In this document: one piece after another, positions 1-8,852 of the stretch
Numbering within the stretch: the stretch's first letter is position 1
Layout: each line of letters starts with the position of its first letter
Assembly: GCF_002240415.1 (NCBI RefSeq)
Contig: NZ_CP020028.1
Location: 1,823,501 to 1,887,500 of the forward strand
DNA from: Paenibacillus kribbensis
GTDB taxonomy: Bacteria; Bacillota; Bacilli; Paenibacillales; Paenibacillaceae
DNA length: 64,000 bases
Reading direction: 5' to 3'
Made by a program: the position numbers and the translations under genes
The notes under the pieces: generated by a model
What the model saw: only the letters and a program-made list of their open reading frames with translations
The model's database searches: none
Told to the model about the DNA's origin: nothing

Positions 1-62
1 GCTGTGAACAGGACAGTGAACAAACCGATTTTTTGTGAAAAATCGTGACTTTTTCGTAAAAA

Positions 63-108
63 GGCCGGGAACACCTTACGCAGATTGGACCTGCGTCGGT
101 TCCCGGCC
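63..108 (-). terminator. Intrinsic terminator of the expansin gene
   Basis: Inverted repeat with outer arms GGCCGGGAAC (63-72) and GTTCCCGGCC (99-108) and inner arms ACGCAG (78-83) and CTGCGT (91-96). Read on the minus strand the stem is followed directly by a T run (complement of 58-62). It lies 45 bp past the stop codon of the minus-strand expansin gene, so it should end that transcript. Confidence 0.8.
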
Positions 109-153
109 AGGTTGTCAGTTCAGACGAAAGAACGAAAGCTGACGGTAGTGGAA

Positions 154-867
154 TCAGTTAGGGAATTGCACGTTGCCTTTAACGATATAGGCTCCGCCTG
201 AGCCATTTTCCGCTAGAGCTGGAATGGTATCGTTCAGTACGACACCCCGAATGTCCGTAATCCGGATTTTGAGAGGCTGGTTGCCTAAATTATTGCCCAA
301 AAAGTGGTTGTAGTCCTGTTTTTCAAGATTGAGCCATTGTCCGTTCTGTAGGACCTCCATTTTCAAGACCGGGTATTTATGATTGCGTACTTGAATGGCT
401 GCCCACCATCTGCTGCTGCCTTCTTTAATGCGGTAGGAGACATTGCCGGTAACCGGAGCCTTGACAACCTTCCACGAAATATTGATTTTTCCATCAATTT
501 GATTGCCGATTTGGCTGAAAGCATTTGGAGACAGATCAAGCGCGCCGCTTGGACCTTCAGGATAAAGATCCGTTACATATACGGTTGTTTTCCCTTTGGG
601 GCCTTGAACTTCCAGATAGGCGCCGGCTAATGCAGCCTTGATTCCGTTATAATTCAGCTGGGTGGGGTTCAGAGCTGTAATTTTGGCGTCCGAAGGAATG
701 GGATCAAGCAATAATGCCCCTCCCGAGTAACCTGATCCTGTATAGGTAGCATATCCCGTGTATGTATCATTCCAGGCTGCCGAAGCGGGAAGTGCAAATA
801 AAACAAGACTGAGCAACGATGCCACACCGACGGTTTTAAACTTGCGGAGCGCAGACTTTTTTTGCAT
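154..867 (-). CDS. exlX: Bacterial expansin (EXLX1/YoaJ type), secreted
   Basis: Secreted wall-loosening protein of the expansin family, 237 aa. Bacterial expansins bind cellulose and peptidoglycan and act without hydrolysis, and they help plant-associated bacteria colonise roots. Residues 1-31 form a signal peptide (basic start, hydrophobic core, ASA-A cleavage site). Residues 32-135 form the six-stranded barrel domain, with the two acidic residues typical of the active groove (D100 in VTDLYPEG and D111 in GALDLSP). Residues 140-237 form the carbohydrate-binding CBM63 domain, with the surface aromatics RWW (W154, W155) and Y186. Length matches B. subtilis YoaJ. Longer in-frame starts exist up to 888, but they lie within or too close to the AAGGAGG site; the ATG at 867 has proper spacing. 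Monocistronic, with its own terminator. Confidence 0.93.
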   Translation of the reverse strand: MQKKSALRKFKTVGVASLLSLVLFALPASAAWNDTYTGYATYTGSGYSGGALLLDPIPSDAKITALNPTQLNYNGIKAALAGAYLEVQGPKGKTTVYVTDLYPEGPSGALDLSPNAFSQIGNQIDGKINISWKVVKAPVTGNVSYRIKEGSSRWWAAIQVRNHKYPVLKMEVLQNGQWLNLEKQDYNHFLGNNLGNQPLKIRITDIRGVVLNDTIPALAENGSGGAYIVKGNVQFPN

Positions 868-1150
868 AATCATTTCCTCCTTGTTCAATTAATAGATTTA
901 TATAGTAAATATAAACACTATATTACCTAATATTTCAAATTACACAATAGGCCTTTAAGGCAAAAAAATATATGTAAAATATTTGTCACATGGGCATAGG
1001 CCATATGGCTTGTTTTTTGAGAAGTGGCTAAACTGTGCTTTTTTTCGCAGACTGGGTATAAAACAGGTGGTAGACTCAGAAAGATGTAGCATGATAACAG
1101 AAGGTAGAGATAACTGGAGAACGATAAGCATTAAGAGGAGGTCTTTGAGT

Positions 1151-2302
1151 ATGGGAACAAATGTCTTTTATGTACCGCCAGTAAACTTAATGGGAAGCGG
1201 CTGTCTTGGGGATCTGGGACCGTTATTGCAAGAGAGAGGATTTTTGAAAGCGCTTATCGTGACAGATAAATGGTTGCGCCGAAACGGGATTGCAGATCGG
1301 GTAATCGCTGTGCTGGAGCAGCATAGAATTCCATATATGGTGTATGACGGAGTCCAGCCTAACCCTACCTGTGGCAATGTTCACGAAGGTGTTAAGGTAT
1401 TTCAGGATCATAAATGTGATGTTCTCGTCTCGGTGGGAGGCGGATCGCCTCAGGATGTAGCCAAAGCTATTGGCATCATTGTTACAAACGGAGGACATAT
1501 TTCAGAATATGAAGGCGTTCACAAATCCAAGCACCCATCCGTTCCGATTGTGGCGGTGAATACAACCGCTGGGACTTCCAGCGAGGTCACAATTAACTAT
1601 GTCATTACCGATGAGAAGCGCAAGATCAAAATGGTTATGGTTGATAAAAACAGTTTGGCTTCCATCTCTGTCAATGATCCTGAATTAATGGTGGGAAAAC
1701 CGGCTGAATTAACTGCAGCAACAGGTATGGATGCGCTTACACATGCGATTGAGGCACTGGTTACTCCTGGAGCCTATCCGGTTACGGATGCCACAGCGTT
1801 AGCTGCTGTCGAGCTTATATTCCGTTATTTGCCTCTAGCTGTGGAGAACGGTCAAAATCTCGAAGCCCGGGAAAAGCTTGTATACGCTGTTTTTCTGGGG
1901 GGAATGGCCTTCAATAACGCGGGCTTGGGATATGTACATGCGATGGCCCACCAGCTCGGTGGTATGTACGATCTTCCGCATGGCGTGTGTAATGCGATGC
2001 TGCTGCCCTATGTACAGGAGGCCAATGCACAGCATGTTCCCCGTAAATTCAGACCCATCGCTAAGGCGATCGGCTTTTCTATCACAGGGCGAACTGACGA
2101 GGAATGCGCTGAGTTTGTTGTGGATGCCATCCGTAGTTTATCCCAGGAGGTCGGAATCCCGAAACGTTTGTCTGAGCTGGGAGTAACTGATCCGGACCTC
2201 AATCTGTTAGCAGACCATGCGATGAAAGATGCATGTGCAGCTAGTAATCCATTTCAACCGACCAAAGAAGAAGTTATTGCTCTGTTTCAAAAAATACTTT
2301 AA
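1151..2302 (+). CDS. Iron-containing alcohol dehydrogenase
   Basis: Group III (iron-activated) NAD(P)-dependent alcohol dehydrogenase, 383 aa, cytosolic. The family interconverts primary alcohols and aldehydes; the start (MGTNVFYVPPVNLMGSG) resembles YiaY and Zymomonas AdhB rather than the glycerol dehydrogenases. Visible features are the nucleotide-binding GGGS at 97-100 (SVGGGSPQDVAKAIG) and the metal ligands D194, H198, H263 and H277. The ATG at 1151 is chosen because AAGAGGAG lies just upstream and homologues start here; the frame is open back to 983, but that extension looks like non-coding sequence. Stands alone, divergent from the expansin gene. The true substrate cannot be told from sequence. 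Confidence 0.92.
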   Translation: MGTNVFYVPPVNLMGSGCLGDLGPLLQERGFLKALIVTDKWLRRNGIADRVIAVLEQHRIPYMVYDGVQPNPTCGNVHEGVKVFQDHKCDVLVSVGGGSPQDVAKAIGIIVTNGGHISEYEGVHKSKHPSVPIVAVNTTAGTSSEVTINYVITDEKRKIKMVMVDKNSLASISVNDPELMVGKPAELTAATGMDALTHAIEALVTPGAYPVTDATALAAVELIFRYLPLAVENGQNLEAREKLVYAVFLGGMAFNNAGLGYVHAMAHQLGGMYDLPHGVCNAMLLPYVQEANAQHVPRKFRPIAKAIGFSITGRTDEECAEFVVDAIRSLSQEVGIPKRLSELGVTDPDLNLLADHAMKDACAASNPFQPTKEEVIALFQKIL

Positions 2303-2480
2303 AGCGTATGTTTGTGCTGAAACGCGAATATTTGGACTGGGACTTTTGGACGATGTCCTTTAAATAGAATAAGCGAACTATTGTTCTCCTTTTGTTTGTC
2401 GTATACAATCGAATCATGCTGATTCAAATAGAGTATTGTTGAACTCTGTTGTATGCTGCAACGAAAGGATGTTATGCACC

Positions 2481-3197
2481 ATGATGGGAAGAGCCCATTT
2501 GATTATTGGAACCGGGGTCTCCCTGTCGGTATTAGCTTTGAGTGGACACGAAGTGGCTCCAGCTGCCGTGGTTGCTGCTGTGGTCGGTTCACTGTTGCCG
2601 GATATTGACGAACCTAATTCGATGCTTGTGAGTCGTGCATTGCCTACGAAAATGCTTAGACTCGTGCAGCTTCTGATGATTGGGGCTGCCGGCTGGGTAT
2701 TTTTTACCCGTATGGCCCCGCCGCCATGGAATCTTGTTCTGGCTTTGCTGATGATCAGCGCTTCTTTTATGCCTTCACGATCCATGCGCAAGGTCATTAT
2801 CTTTTTAATTGGTATCGGCTTAGCATGGTACGGGGAAGCATATGCGCCGTGGAATTACATTGCCGGGTGTCTGCTGATTATTTGTACACTTGTCCCGCAC
2901 CGGGGCTTAACACACACGGTGTACGGAACAGCGGCATGGACTGCGTTGCTGTACGGTACGACCCGTTTGCATGGGGACAGCATATGGCTGGCCGGAGGTA
3001 TGGCGTACTTGCTGCATTTGCTGGCTGATTCCTTGACGAATAACGGCATTAAACCTTTGCCGCCGTTCAAATGGAAGCTACGGTTTAGGCTGATGAGCAC
3101 CGGAACCCGCAAGGGGGCGAAGGTAGAGAGCATCTGCATTGCTTTAACGACCGTGCTCGTTATTATTGCTTTGCTTCGCTATAAGCATTTAATTTGA
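2481..3197 (+). CDS. YdjM-family membrane-bound metal-dependent hydrolase
   Basis: Integral membrane protein of the PF04307 (YdjM/DUF457) family, 238 aa. It has the family's conserved polar motifs: N-terminal H near residue 6, LPDIDEPNS at about 37-45, and HRGLTHT in the second half, between several hydrophobic segments. The family resembles membrane hydrolases that use metal through His/Asp; its substrate is not established, and E. coli YdjM belongs to the LexA regulon. The start at 2481 follows AAAGGA at 2463-2468; an in-frame ATG at 2469 has no spacing to that site. Single gene ending at a bidirectional terminator. Confidence 0.82.
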   Translation: MMGRAHLIIGTGVSLSVLALSGHEVAPAAVVAAVVGSLLPDIDEPNSMLVSRALPTKMLRLVQLLMIGAAGWVFFTRMAPPPWNLVLALLMISASFMPSRSMRKVIIFLIGIGLAWYGEAYAPWNYIAGCLLIICTLVPHRGLTHTVYGTAAWTALLYGTTRLHGDSIWLAGGMAYLLHLLADSLTNNGIKPLPPFKWKLRFRLMSTGTRKGAKVESICIALTTVLVIIALLRYKHLI

Positions 3198-3227
3198 GAC
3201 TTCCATTCTGTAACTCCATCAAATCAA

Positions 3228-3269
3228 AAAAAACAGTCAATGCACGTGCAACGTGTTTTGACTGTTTTT
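3228..3269. terminator. Bidirectional terminator between convergent genes
   Basis: The arm AAAAAACAGTCAA (3228-3240) pairs with TTGACTGTTTTT (3258-3269), with an inner ACGTG/CACGT-like loop. It lies between the convergent YdjM-family gene and the M42 peptidase gene. The A run on one side and the T run on the other make it work in both directions. Confidence 0.85.
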
Positions 3270-3295
3270 AATAGGATTGAACTCTCTATTACCCC

Positions 3296-4375
3296 TTATG
3301 CGCGCTCAATAATGGTATTCAGCGTGGTACGATCCAGATTTTGTACCAGCTTGACGATCAGCTCTTTGGCTGCATCGTAATCATCGGTGTGAATAATAGA
3401 AGAGGAAGTATGAATGTATCGTCCGCAAATGCCAATGACGGTGGAGGGTACGCCAATTCCGCTCAAGTGCACCTGACCTGCATCTGTTCCCCCTGTAGAA
3501 ATGAAATATTGATATTTGATTTTGTGCGTTTCCGCCATGTCCTGTACATATTCTACGATCCCGCGATGTGTAATCATACCTGGATCAAATACCCGCAGCA
3601 GGGCGCCTTTGCCAAGCTGCCCATATGTATTCGGATCTCCGCCCATATCGTTGGCAGCACTGCAATCCAGTGCAAAGAAAATGTCCGGCTGAATCAGATG
3701 GGCCGCTGTGCGTGCACCGCGCAGTCCCACTTCCTCCTGAACCGTAGCTCCTGCATACAACGTATTAGGAAGTTTGTTCTTTTCCTTATGTAATGCCTCC
3801 AGCAGTTCAATCGCCAAGCCCACACCGTAGCGGTTATCCCATGCTTTAGCCATGATTTTTTTGGGATTCGCGAGTGGCGTGAATTCACAGATCGGTACAA
3901 TGGCCGTTCCAGGTACGATCCCCAGATTTTGCGCTTCCTGACGGCTGTCTACGCCGATATCCAGATACATAAGCTTGATGTCCATAGGCTTGCTGCGTTG
4001 AGATTCATCCAGCAAATGGGGCGAGACAGAGCCAACTACACCGATGACTGGCCCATTAGGAGTCAGCACCTGCAGACGCTGTGACATGATGGCCTGACTC
4101 CACCAGCCTCCAACCGGCTGAAAACGAATCATTCCATTTTCCGTAATCCCGTTCACGATAAATCCGACCTCATCCAGATGGCCTGCGACCATCACACGGG
4201 GTCCGCTCTCTTCACCGCGCAGAACACCAAAAAGACTGCCCAGCCGATCTTGCACGATTTCGTCTGTATAACCGGATATCCGCTCTTTCACCCATGCCCG
4301 CAGCTCTCGCTCATGGCCCGGAATGGACGGAAACTCCGTTAAGGTTTTAAACAATTCCAATGTTTTTGCTTCCAT
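3296..4375 (-). CDS. ysdC: M42-family metalloaminopeptidase (YsdC/FrvX type)
   Basis: Cytosolic dizinc aminopeptidase of the M42 family (tetrahedral aminopeptidase / glutamyl aminopeptidase group, once annotated as endoglucanase), 359 aa, the usual length. Metal and catalytic motifs are visible: H66 and catalytic D68 in AGHLDEVGF, bridging D in [10 protein letters not shown], the glutamate pair in [11 protein letters not shown], the D ligand in ALDCSA, and the last His in [12 protein letters not shown]. It probably trims peptides made by other proteases. The ATG at 4375 is preceded by a purine-rich site. Stands alone on the minus strand, divergent from spoVAC. Confidence 0.9.
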   Translation of the reverse strand: MEAKTLELFKTLTEFPSIPGHERELRAWVKERISGYTDEIVQDRLGSLFGVLRGEESGPRVMVAGHLDEVGFIVNGITENGMIRFQPVGGWWSQAIMSQRLQVLTPNGPVIGVVGSVSPHLLDESQRSKPMDIKLMYLDIGVDSRQEAQNLGIVPGTAIVPICEFTPLANPKKIMAKAWDNRYGVGLAIELLEALHKEKNKLPNTLYAGATVQEEVGLRGARTAAHLIQPDIFFALDCSAANDMGGDPNTYGQLGKGALLRVFDPGMITHRGIVEYVQDMAETHKIKYQYFISTGGTDAGQVHLSGIGVPSTVIGICGRYIHTSSSIIHTDDYDAAKELIVKLVQNLDRTTLNTIIERA

Positions 4376-4554
4376 GTTGCATACCTCACTCCTTATTAAT
4401 TAACCAGTGGTCGCATGTAATCAGTATGAATGCATTTGTACGGAATGTCCACGATATCATTTTCCTGACATAACAATTCGCCCTCAAGCTAATAATGATA
4501 AAGGCTCAACAATCAGAACCGCCAAGTGCGGAATTTACGTCAAAGGGGTGGTGA

Positions 4555-5061
4555 ATGATGCCAGCTAAATCAGGGCAACGCGGTTTTCGTACCAATACGT
4601 CCCCGTTGTCCATAAGTGAGAAGGACTATCAGAGTGTTTCCCAAAAGCATGAACCGTCCAGAAATTTATTTGCCAATTGTGTGCGCGCTTTTCTGGTTGG
4701 GGGCGTCATCTGTGTGATTGGGCAGGCGATTCAGGAGGCTTTTATGGCAGGCATGCACCTTTCTGCCAAAGACGCTGCTGCGCCGACTTCATCCATGATG
4801 ATTTTGCTATCAGTCATATTAACCTGCATCGGGGTCTACGATAAGATTGCCCAATGGGCGGGAGCGGGAACCGCTGTACCCATTACAGGTTTTGCTAACT
4901 CGATGTGTTCGGCGGCATTGGAATATCGTTCCGAGGGACTGGTGCTCGGAGTGGGTGCAAATATGTTTAAGCTTGCAGGCTCGGTTGTCGTATTCGGGGT
5001 TGTGGCCGCATTTGTCGTGGGTGTTATCTATGCCATCCTCGGTTTGGGGGGCCATCACTAA
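4555..5061 (+). CDS. spoVAC: Stage V sporulation protein AC
   Basis: Inner spore-membrane protein of the SpoVA channel, which moves Ca-dipicolinate into the forespore and releases it in germination; SpoVAC is the proposed mechanosensitive pore. 168 aa. A basic 35-residue N-terminus is followed by three or four hydrophobic segments with the family motifs GGVICVIGQ, GVYDKIAQWAGAGTAVPITGFANS and a hydrophobic glycine-rich C-terminus. The same motifs recur in SpoVAE two genes on, so the two are paralogues. ATG at 4555 follows AAAGGGGTGG. The last base of its stop codon (5061) is the first base of the spoVAD ATG, so translation is probably coupled. Confidence 0.95.
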   Translation: MMPAKSGQRGFRTNTSPLSISEKDYQSVSQKHEPSRNLFANCVRAFLVGGVICVIGQAIQEAFMAGMHLSAKDAAAPTSSMMILLSVILTCIGVYDKIAQWAGAGTAVPITGFANSMCSAALEYRSEGLVLGVGANMFKLAGSVVVFGVVAAFVVGVIYAILGLGGHH

Positions 5062-6083
5062 TGAAAAGACAGGGAGGACAAACCTGGAAATTTGAGTCGA
5101 GACCGCGCATCATTGGGAGTGCAACCGTTGTAGGTCCGGATGAAGGTGAGGGGCCGTTGTCCACAGATTTTGATTATATTTATGACAATATCGAAATTAA
5201 CGAGAAAACGTGGGAAAAAGCGGAACGCAGACTAATTGAACATTCTACTGAGCTGGCACTAATAAATGCCAATTTAAACAAAGAGGAAGTACAGTTTTAT
5301 ATCAGTGGTGATCTGATGAATCAGATTATCAGTAGCTCCTTTTCAGCCAGTAAGCTGGGCATTCCTTATCTGGGTGTTTTTGGAGCCTGCTCAACCTCAA
5401 TGGAAAGCTTGGCCTTGGCCGCGCTGATTGTGGATTCAGAGGCGGGCGACTACGTGTTGGCGGGTACGACTAGTCATAATTGTACGGCCGAGAAGCAGTT
5501 CCGCTACCCTAATGAATACGGATCACAGAAGCCTCCCACGGCCCAGTATACCGTTACAGGTTCTGGCGCTGCAGTTGTGGGACATGCCAAGTCAGGTACG
5601 GTGGTGGATTGTGCTACCATTGGGCGCGTTATGGATATGGGCATCAAAGACCCTTTTAATATGGGGGGAGCCATGGCTCCGGCAGCGGCAGATACGCTGT
5701 TGTCTCATTTTCGGGATACAGGCCGGGACCCTGGTTATTATGATCTTATTGTAACGGGGGATTTGGCCTCAGTGGGGCTGCCGATTGCCAAGGAGCTGCT
5801 CAAAAAAGATGGATACGATATGATTCAGACGGAATTTAATGATTGCGGTTTACTAATTTATGATATCAATAAGCAAAAGAAAGTCATTGCAGGCGGCAGT
5901 GGTTGCGGATGCTCGGCTGTGGTAACCTATGGCCATCTGTTAAAGCGGATTGAAAAGGGAGAACTGAAAAAGGTACTGGTTGTGGCAACCGGGGCTTTGC
6001 TATCTCCTTTGTCTACACAGCAGGGTGAAAGCATCCCCTGCGTTGCACATGCTGTAGCTTTCGAAGCGGGAGGACAAGTATGA
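5061..6083 (+). CDS. spoVAD: Stage V sporulation protein AD
   Basis: Dipicolinic-acid-binding soluble component of the SpoVA complex, with a thiolase-like fold, 340 aa. The thiolase-type segment GVFGACSTSMESLALAA (around residues 108-124) is clear, as are VTGSGAAVVG, GDLASVGLPIAKELL and the C-terminal GESIPCVAHAV. It works on the membrane surface with SpoVAC and SpoVAE. It starts at the base where spoVAC ends and overlaps spoVAE by four bases (ATGA), so the three genes form a tight operon. In Bacillus this operon is made in the forespore by sigma-G. Confidence 0.96.
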   Translation: MKRQGGQTWKFESRPRIIGSATVVGPDEGEGPLSTDFDYIYDNIEINEKTWEKAERRLIEHSTELALINANLNKEEVQFYISGDLMNQIISSSFSASKLGIPYLGVFGACSTSMESLALAALIVDSEAGDYVLAGTTSHNCTAEKQFRYPNEYGSQKPPTAQYTVTGSGAAVVGHAKSGTVVDCATIGRVMDMGIKDPFNMGGAMAPAAADTLLSHFRDTGRDPGYYDLIVTGDLASVGLPIAKELLKKDGYDMIQTEFNDCGLLIYDINKQKKVIAGGSGCGCSAVVTYGHLLKRIEKGELKKVLVVATGALLSPLSTQQGESIPCVAHAVAFEAGGQV

Positions 6084-6436
6084 TATATCTATGGGCTTTT
6101 TTAGTTGGTGGTGCCATTTGTGTCGTGGGTCAGTTAATGATGGATTGGCTTAAAATGACACCGGCACATACGATGAGTACGTTGGTGGTAGCAGGTGCCA
6201 TTGCAGATGGCATCGGGATCTACGATCCGCTTATCAAATTTGCAGGGGCAGGTGCGACGATTCCAATTACCAGTTTTGGCAACTCGCTCGTACACGGCGC
6301 CTTAACCGAATTGGAGAAGGATGGATGGCTTGGGGTCATTACAGGGATTTTTAGTTTGACTAGTGCAGGGATTTCTTCGGCGATCATTTTCTCTTTTCTG
6401 GCATGCTTGTTTGTTCGTCCAAAGGGAAGTATATAA
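6080..6436 (+). CDS. spoVAE: Stage V sporulation protein AE (SpoVAEb)
   Basis: Small membrane subunit of the SpoVA dipicolinate channel, 118 aa, at the family length. It repeats the SpoVAC motifs (GGAICVVGQ, GIYDPLIKFAGAGATIPITSFGNSLVHG) and has three or four membrane segments. The ATG at 6080 overlaps the spoVAD stop codon. Only the C-D-Eb core is present here; the spoVAA, spoVAB and spoVAF genes of the B. subtilis operon are not next to it. Confidence 0.95.
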   Translation: MIYLWAFLVGGAICVVGQLMMDWLKMTPAHTMSTLVVAGAIADGIGIYDPLIKFAGAGATIPITSFGNSLVHGALTELEKDGWLGVITGIFSLTSAGISSAIIFSFLACLFVRPKGSI

Positions 6437-6474
6437 TTTAAATATGACATAAGTGAAGTAAATAAGTATATACG

Positions 6475-6505
6475 AGCCCTTCGGTCTGATGACCGGAGGG
6501 CTTTT
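6475..6505 (+). terminator. Terminator of the spoVA operon
   Basis: A 12-bp stem (6475-6486 with 6491-6502, containing GACCGG and AGGGCT) with a TGAT loop, followed by TTT. It lies 40 bp past the spoVAE stop codon. Confidence 0.85.
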
Positions 6506-6641
6506 GACATGCTGTACATACGGCATGATACGAAGGAAGGATACGTTTTGAAGGATATGGGAAAGGAGTTAAGTGTACTCTGTGCCCGCCTTCATGTACA
6601 ATAATAGGAAACATGTTGCTATCTAGGAGGTTTACTGAGTT

Positions 6642-7601
6642 ATGCCCGTACGTCAAGAATCTGCGCAGATTGTATCTGCAATCCGTTCGAATCTAGAATC
6701 ATGCATATTAGGAAAATCCTTTGAGATAAAATTACTGCTTACGGCTATGCTGGCGGGTGGGCACATTCTGATCGAGGACGTTCCGGGTACGGGAAAAACG
6801 CAAATGATCAAGGCTCTAGCCAAATCCATGCGCGGTGATTACCGCCGTGTCCAATGTAATCCTGATATTCTCCCAAGTGATATTACGGGGGTTTCCATAT
6901 TTCATCCACGGGATGAACGTTTTTATTTTCGTCCGGGTCCTGTGATGACAAATATTTTGCTGGCGGACGAAATTAACCGCGCCACGACGAAAACCCAATC
7001 GGCTCTGCTGGAAGTGATGGAAGAGCGCAGTGTGACAGTGGATGGGGAAACGCATATGTTGCCTCATCCTTTTATGCTGTGTGCGACACAAAATCCGATT
7101 GATTTTGAAGGCACTTATATGCTGCCGGAAGCGCAGTTGGATCGTTTTATGCTCAAAATCAGCCTGGGCTATCCTGACATGGAGACAGAGCGAAACCTGC
7201 TGCTTCATCATCAGGTAGGTCAGCCGGCAGACCGTCTGGAGGCTGTAGCCCATATGGAACAGATTGCTGCGATCCAGCAGGAAATCCGAGAAATCTATAT
7301 GGACGAGGCAGTGACATCCTATTTACTTGATATTGTGCGTGCGACGAGAGAACATCCATCAGTGCTGCTGGGAGCCAGCCCGCGGGCAGCGCTTGCTTTT
7401 GTAATGGCCGCCAAGGCGTACGCGTTTTTGGACAACCGTGATTATGTGCTGCCTGATGATGTAAAGGCGCTGGCACCCTATGTGCTGACGCACCGTTTGT
7501 TGCTTCGTCCCGAGGCGCGTCTGGATAACTCGAACGCCCAGTCCGTGCTTCAGGCTGTTCTTCGGCAGGTTCATGTACCTGTACGGATGGAGCGTTCTTA
7601 G
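6642..7601 (+). CDS. MoxR-family AAA+ ATPase
   Basis: MoxR-type AAA+ chaperone ATPase, 319 aa. Walker A is at about 46-53 (DVPGTGKT), Walker B is ILLADEINRA near 106-115, the sensor-1 region is CATQNP, and the C-terminal lid holds the sensor-2 arginine (GASPRAA). The family is thought to mature partner proteins or activate a linked VWA/DUF58 protein. Here the partner is the next gene, so the ATPase, DUF58 and transglutaminase form the common three-gene operon. The start follows a good TAGGAGG site about 15 bp upstream. The client is unknown. Confidence 0.92.
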   Translation: MPVRQESAQIVSAIRSNLESCILGKSFEIKLLLTAMLAGGHILIEDVPGTGKTQMIKALAKSMRGDYRRVQCNPDILPSDITGVSIFHPRDERFYFRPGPVMTNILLADEINRATTKTQSALLEVMEERSVTVDGETHMLPHPFMLCATQNPIDFEGTYMLPEAQLDRFMLKISLGYPDMETERNLLLHHQVGQPADRLEAVAHMEQIAAIQQEIREIYMDEAVTSYLLDIVRATREHPSVLLGASPRAALAFVMAAKAYAFLDNRDYVLPDDVKALAPYVLTHRLLLRPEARLDNSNAQSVLQAVLRQVHVPVRMERS

Positions 7602-7604
7602 AGA

Positions 7605-8852
7605 ATGAATATGGTCAAAAGAAAACGCAGGATTCCCCGTCTGTCCGGCCGCATCTGGCTTCTGATGGTCATATGGGTGGTATGCCTGCTGTATTTGTTG
7701 TTTCAGGGCGGAAAAACGTCAGTGATGCTGTTGTGTATGGTTACGCTGATGGGTGTTTATTTATGGATCGTTGGTCTGAGCGGGGTCCGCCGTGTTCAAG
7801 GCTCACGGCAGCTGTCGCATGGCTCGGAGTTTGGCGAGCTGCTGCATGCGGGAGATCAGGTGCATGTTAAGCTGAATCTGCGTATCCCCGGCTTTCTTCC
7901 GTTGCCGTATATCATTGTCCGCGAGGTTCTCAAGCGACATACAGGCGAGTCCTGGTCGTTTGAGGACAGCGTCATTCCCAGTCTGAAGGGGGGCGGGCAG
8001 CTTACATTCCAGACTCCTGCTTTAGAGCGGGGAAGCTACCATTTTGAGGAAACCGAATGTGTCAGTGAGGACATCTTCGGCCTGTTAGAGCACAAAGGCA
8101 GGTTGAACGCACGCGGTGAATTTCGGGTACTGCCCCGAACGGTGTTCATCCCGTATTGGCAGGTAAATGATCGTCGCTCAAGGATGTCCGGGCCGCAAAG
8201 GGTTCAAACTCGAACACGGCGTGAAACGACGCAAATTAACGGTGTGCGAGACTATGTATATGGAGACCGGTTTTCACGTATTCACTGGAATGCGACTGCT
8301 CGTACAGGTAGCTGGAAATCCAAGGAATTTGAGCATGAAACAGTTCCCAAAACCATGCTTGTACTGGACCTGCAAACGAAGCATTATATAAACGCTGACC
8401 AGTTTGAACTGGCTGTGTCCTCTACCGCTTCATTGCTGGAATATGGCGGACGGGAGCGAATGGGGGTCGGCCTGTGCACGGCCGGAGAGAAAGGCATTGT
8501 TTTTCAACCCAGTGAGCAGATGATGGAACGACAACGGATGATGCATCATTTGGTAGACATACACATGACTTCACAAGGCAGCCTGATGGCTGCTGTCGAG
8601 AGCAGCGTACGTCAATTTCCACAAGGCTGCTATTTTGTACTGGTCAGTCCGTTGAAGGATCAGCGGGCGCTGGAACTTCTTCGCTGGGCTGATACCCGGG
8701 GGATGACTCCGTGCCACGTTCAAATTGGAGAAGGCTCCGCTGAGGTAAAAGCTGAAGAATGGCTAAGCATGCTTCGTACAAGGGGAATACAAGGCTACCA
8801 TATTTCGAGCCTTGAAGAGCTCCCGGCTGTGATGGGAGGAGGGACACGATGA
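7605..8852 (+). CDS. DUF58 domain protein
   Basis: Membrane-anchored protein of 415 aa. Residues 12-55 hold two hydrophobic segments, and the C-terminal half carries the DUF58 domain, with the signature DYVYGDRFSRIHWNATARTG (about 215-234) followed by a VWA-like region (MLVLDLQ). DUF58 proteins work with MoxR ATPases, probably on surface or envelope proteins. It begins three bases after the moxR stop and overlaps the following gene by four bases, so it is the middle gene of the operon. A second in-frame ATG lies at 7611. Confidence 0.88.
   Translation: MNMVKRKRRIPRLSGRIWLLMVIWVVCLLYLLFQGGKTSVMLLCMVTLMGVYLWIVGLSGVRRVQGSRQLSHGSEFGELLHAGDQVHVKLNLRIPGFLPLPYIIVREVLKRHTGESWSFEDSVIPSLKGGGQLTFQTPALERGSYHFEETECVSEDIFGLLEHKGRLNARGEFRVLPRTVFIPYWQVNDRRSRMSGPQRVQTRTRRETTQINGVRDYVYGDRFSRIHWNATARTGSWKSKEFEHETVPKTMLVLDLQTKHYINADQFELAVSSTASLLEYGGRERMGVGLCTAGEKGIVFQPSEQMMERQRMMHHLVDIHMTSQGSLMAAVESSVRQFPQGCYFVLVSPLKDQRALELLRWADTRGMTPCHVQIGEGSAEVKAEEWLSMLRTRGIQGYHISSLEELPAVMGGGTR

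Noticed and set aside
4427..4480. Possible sigma-G promoter for spoVAC
   Set aside because: TGAATG and GACATA are candidate -35 boxes, but neither has an acceptable CATACTA-like -10 at 17-18 bp.
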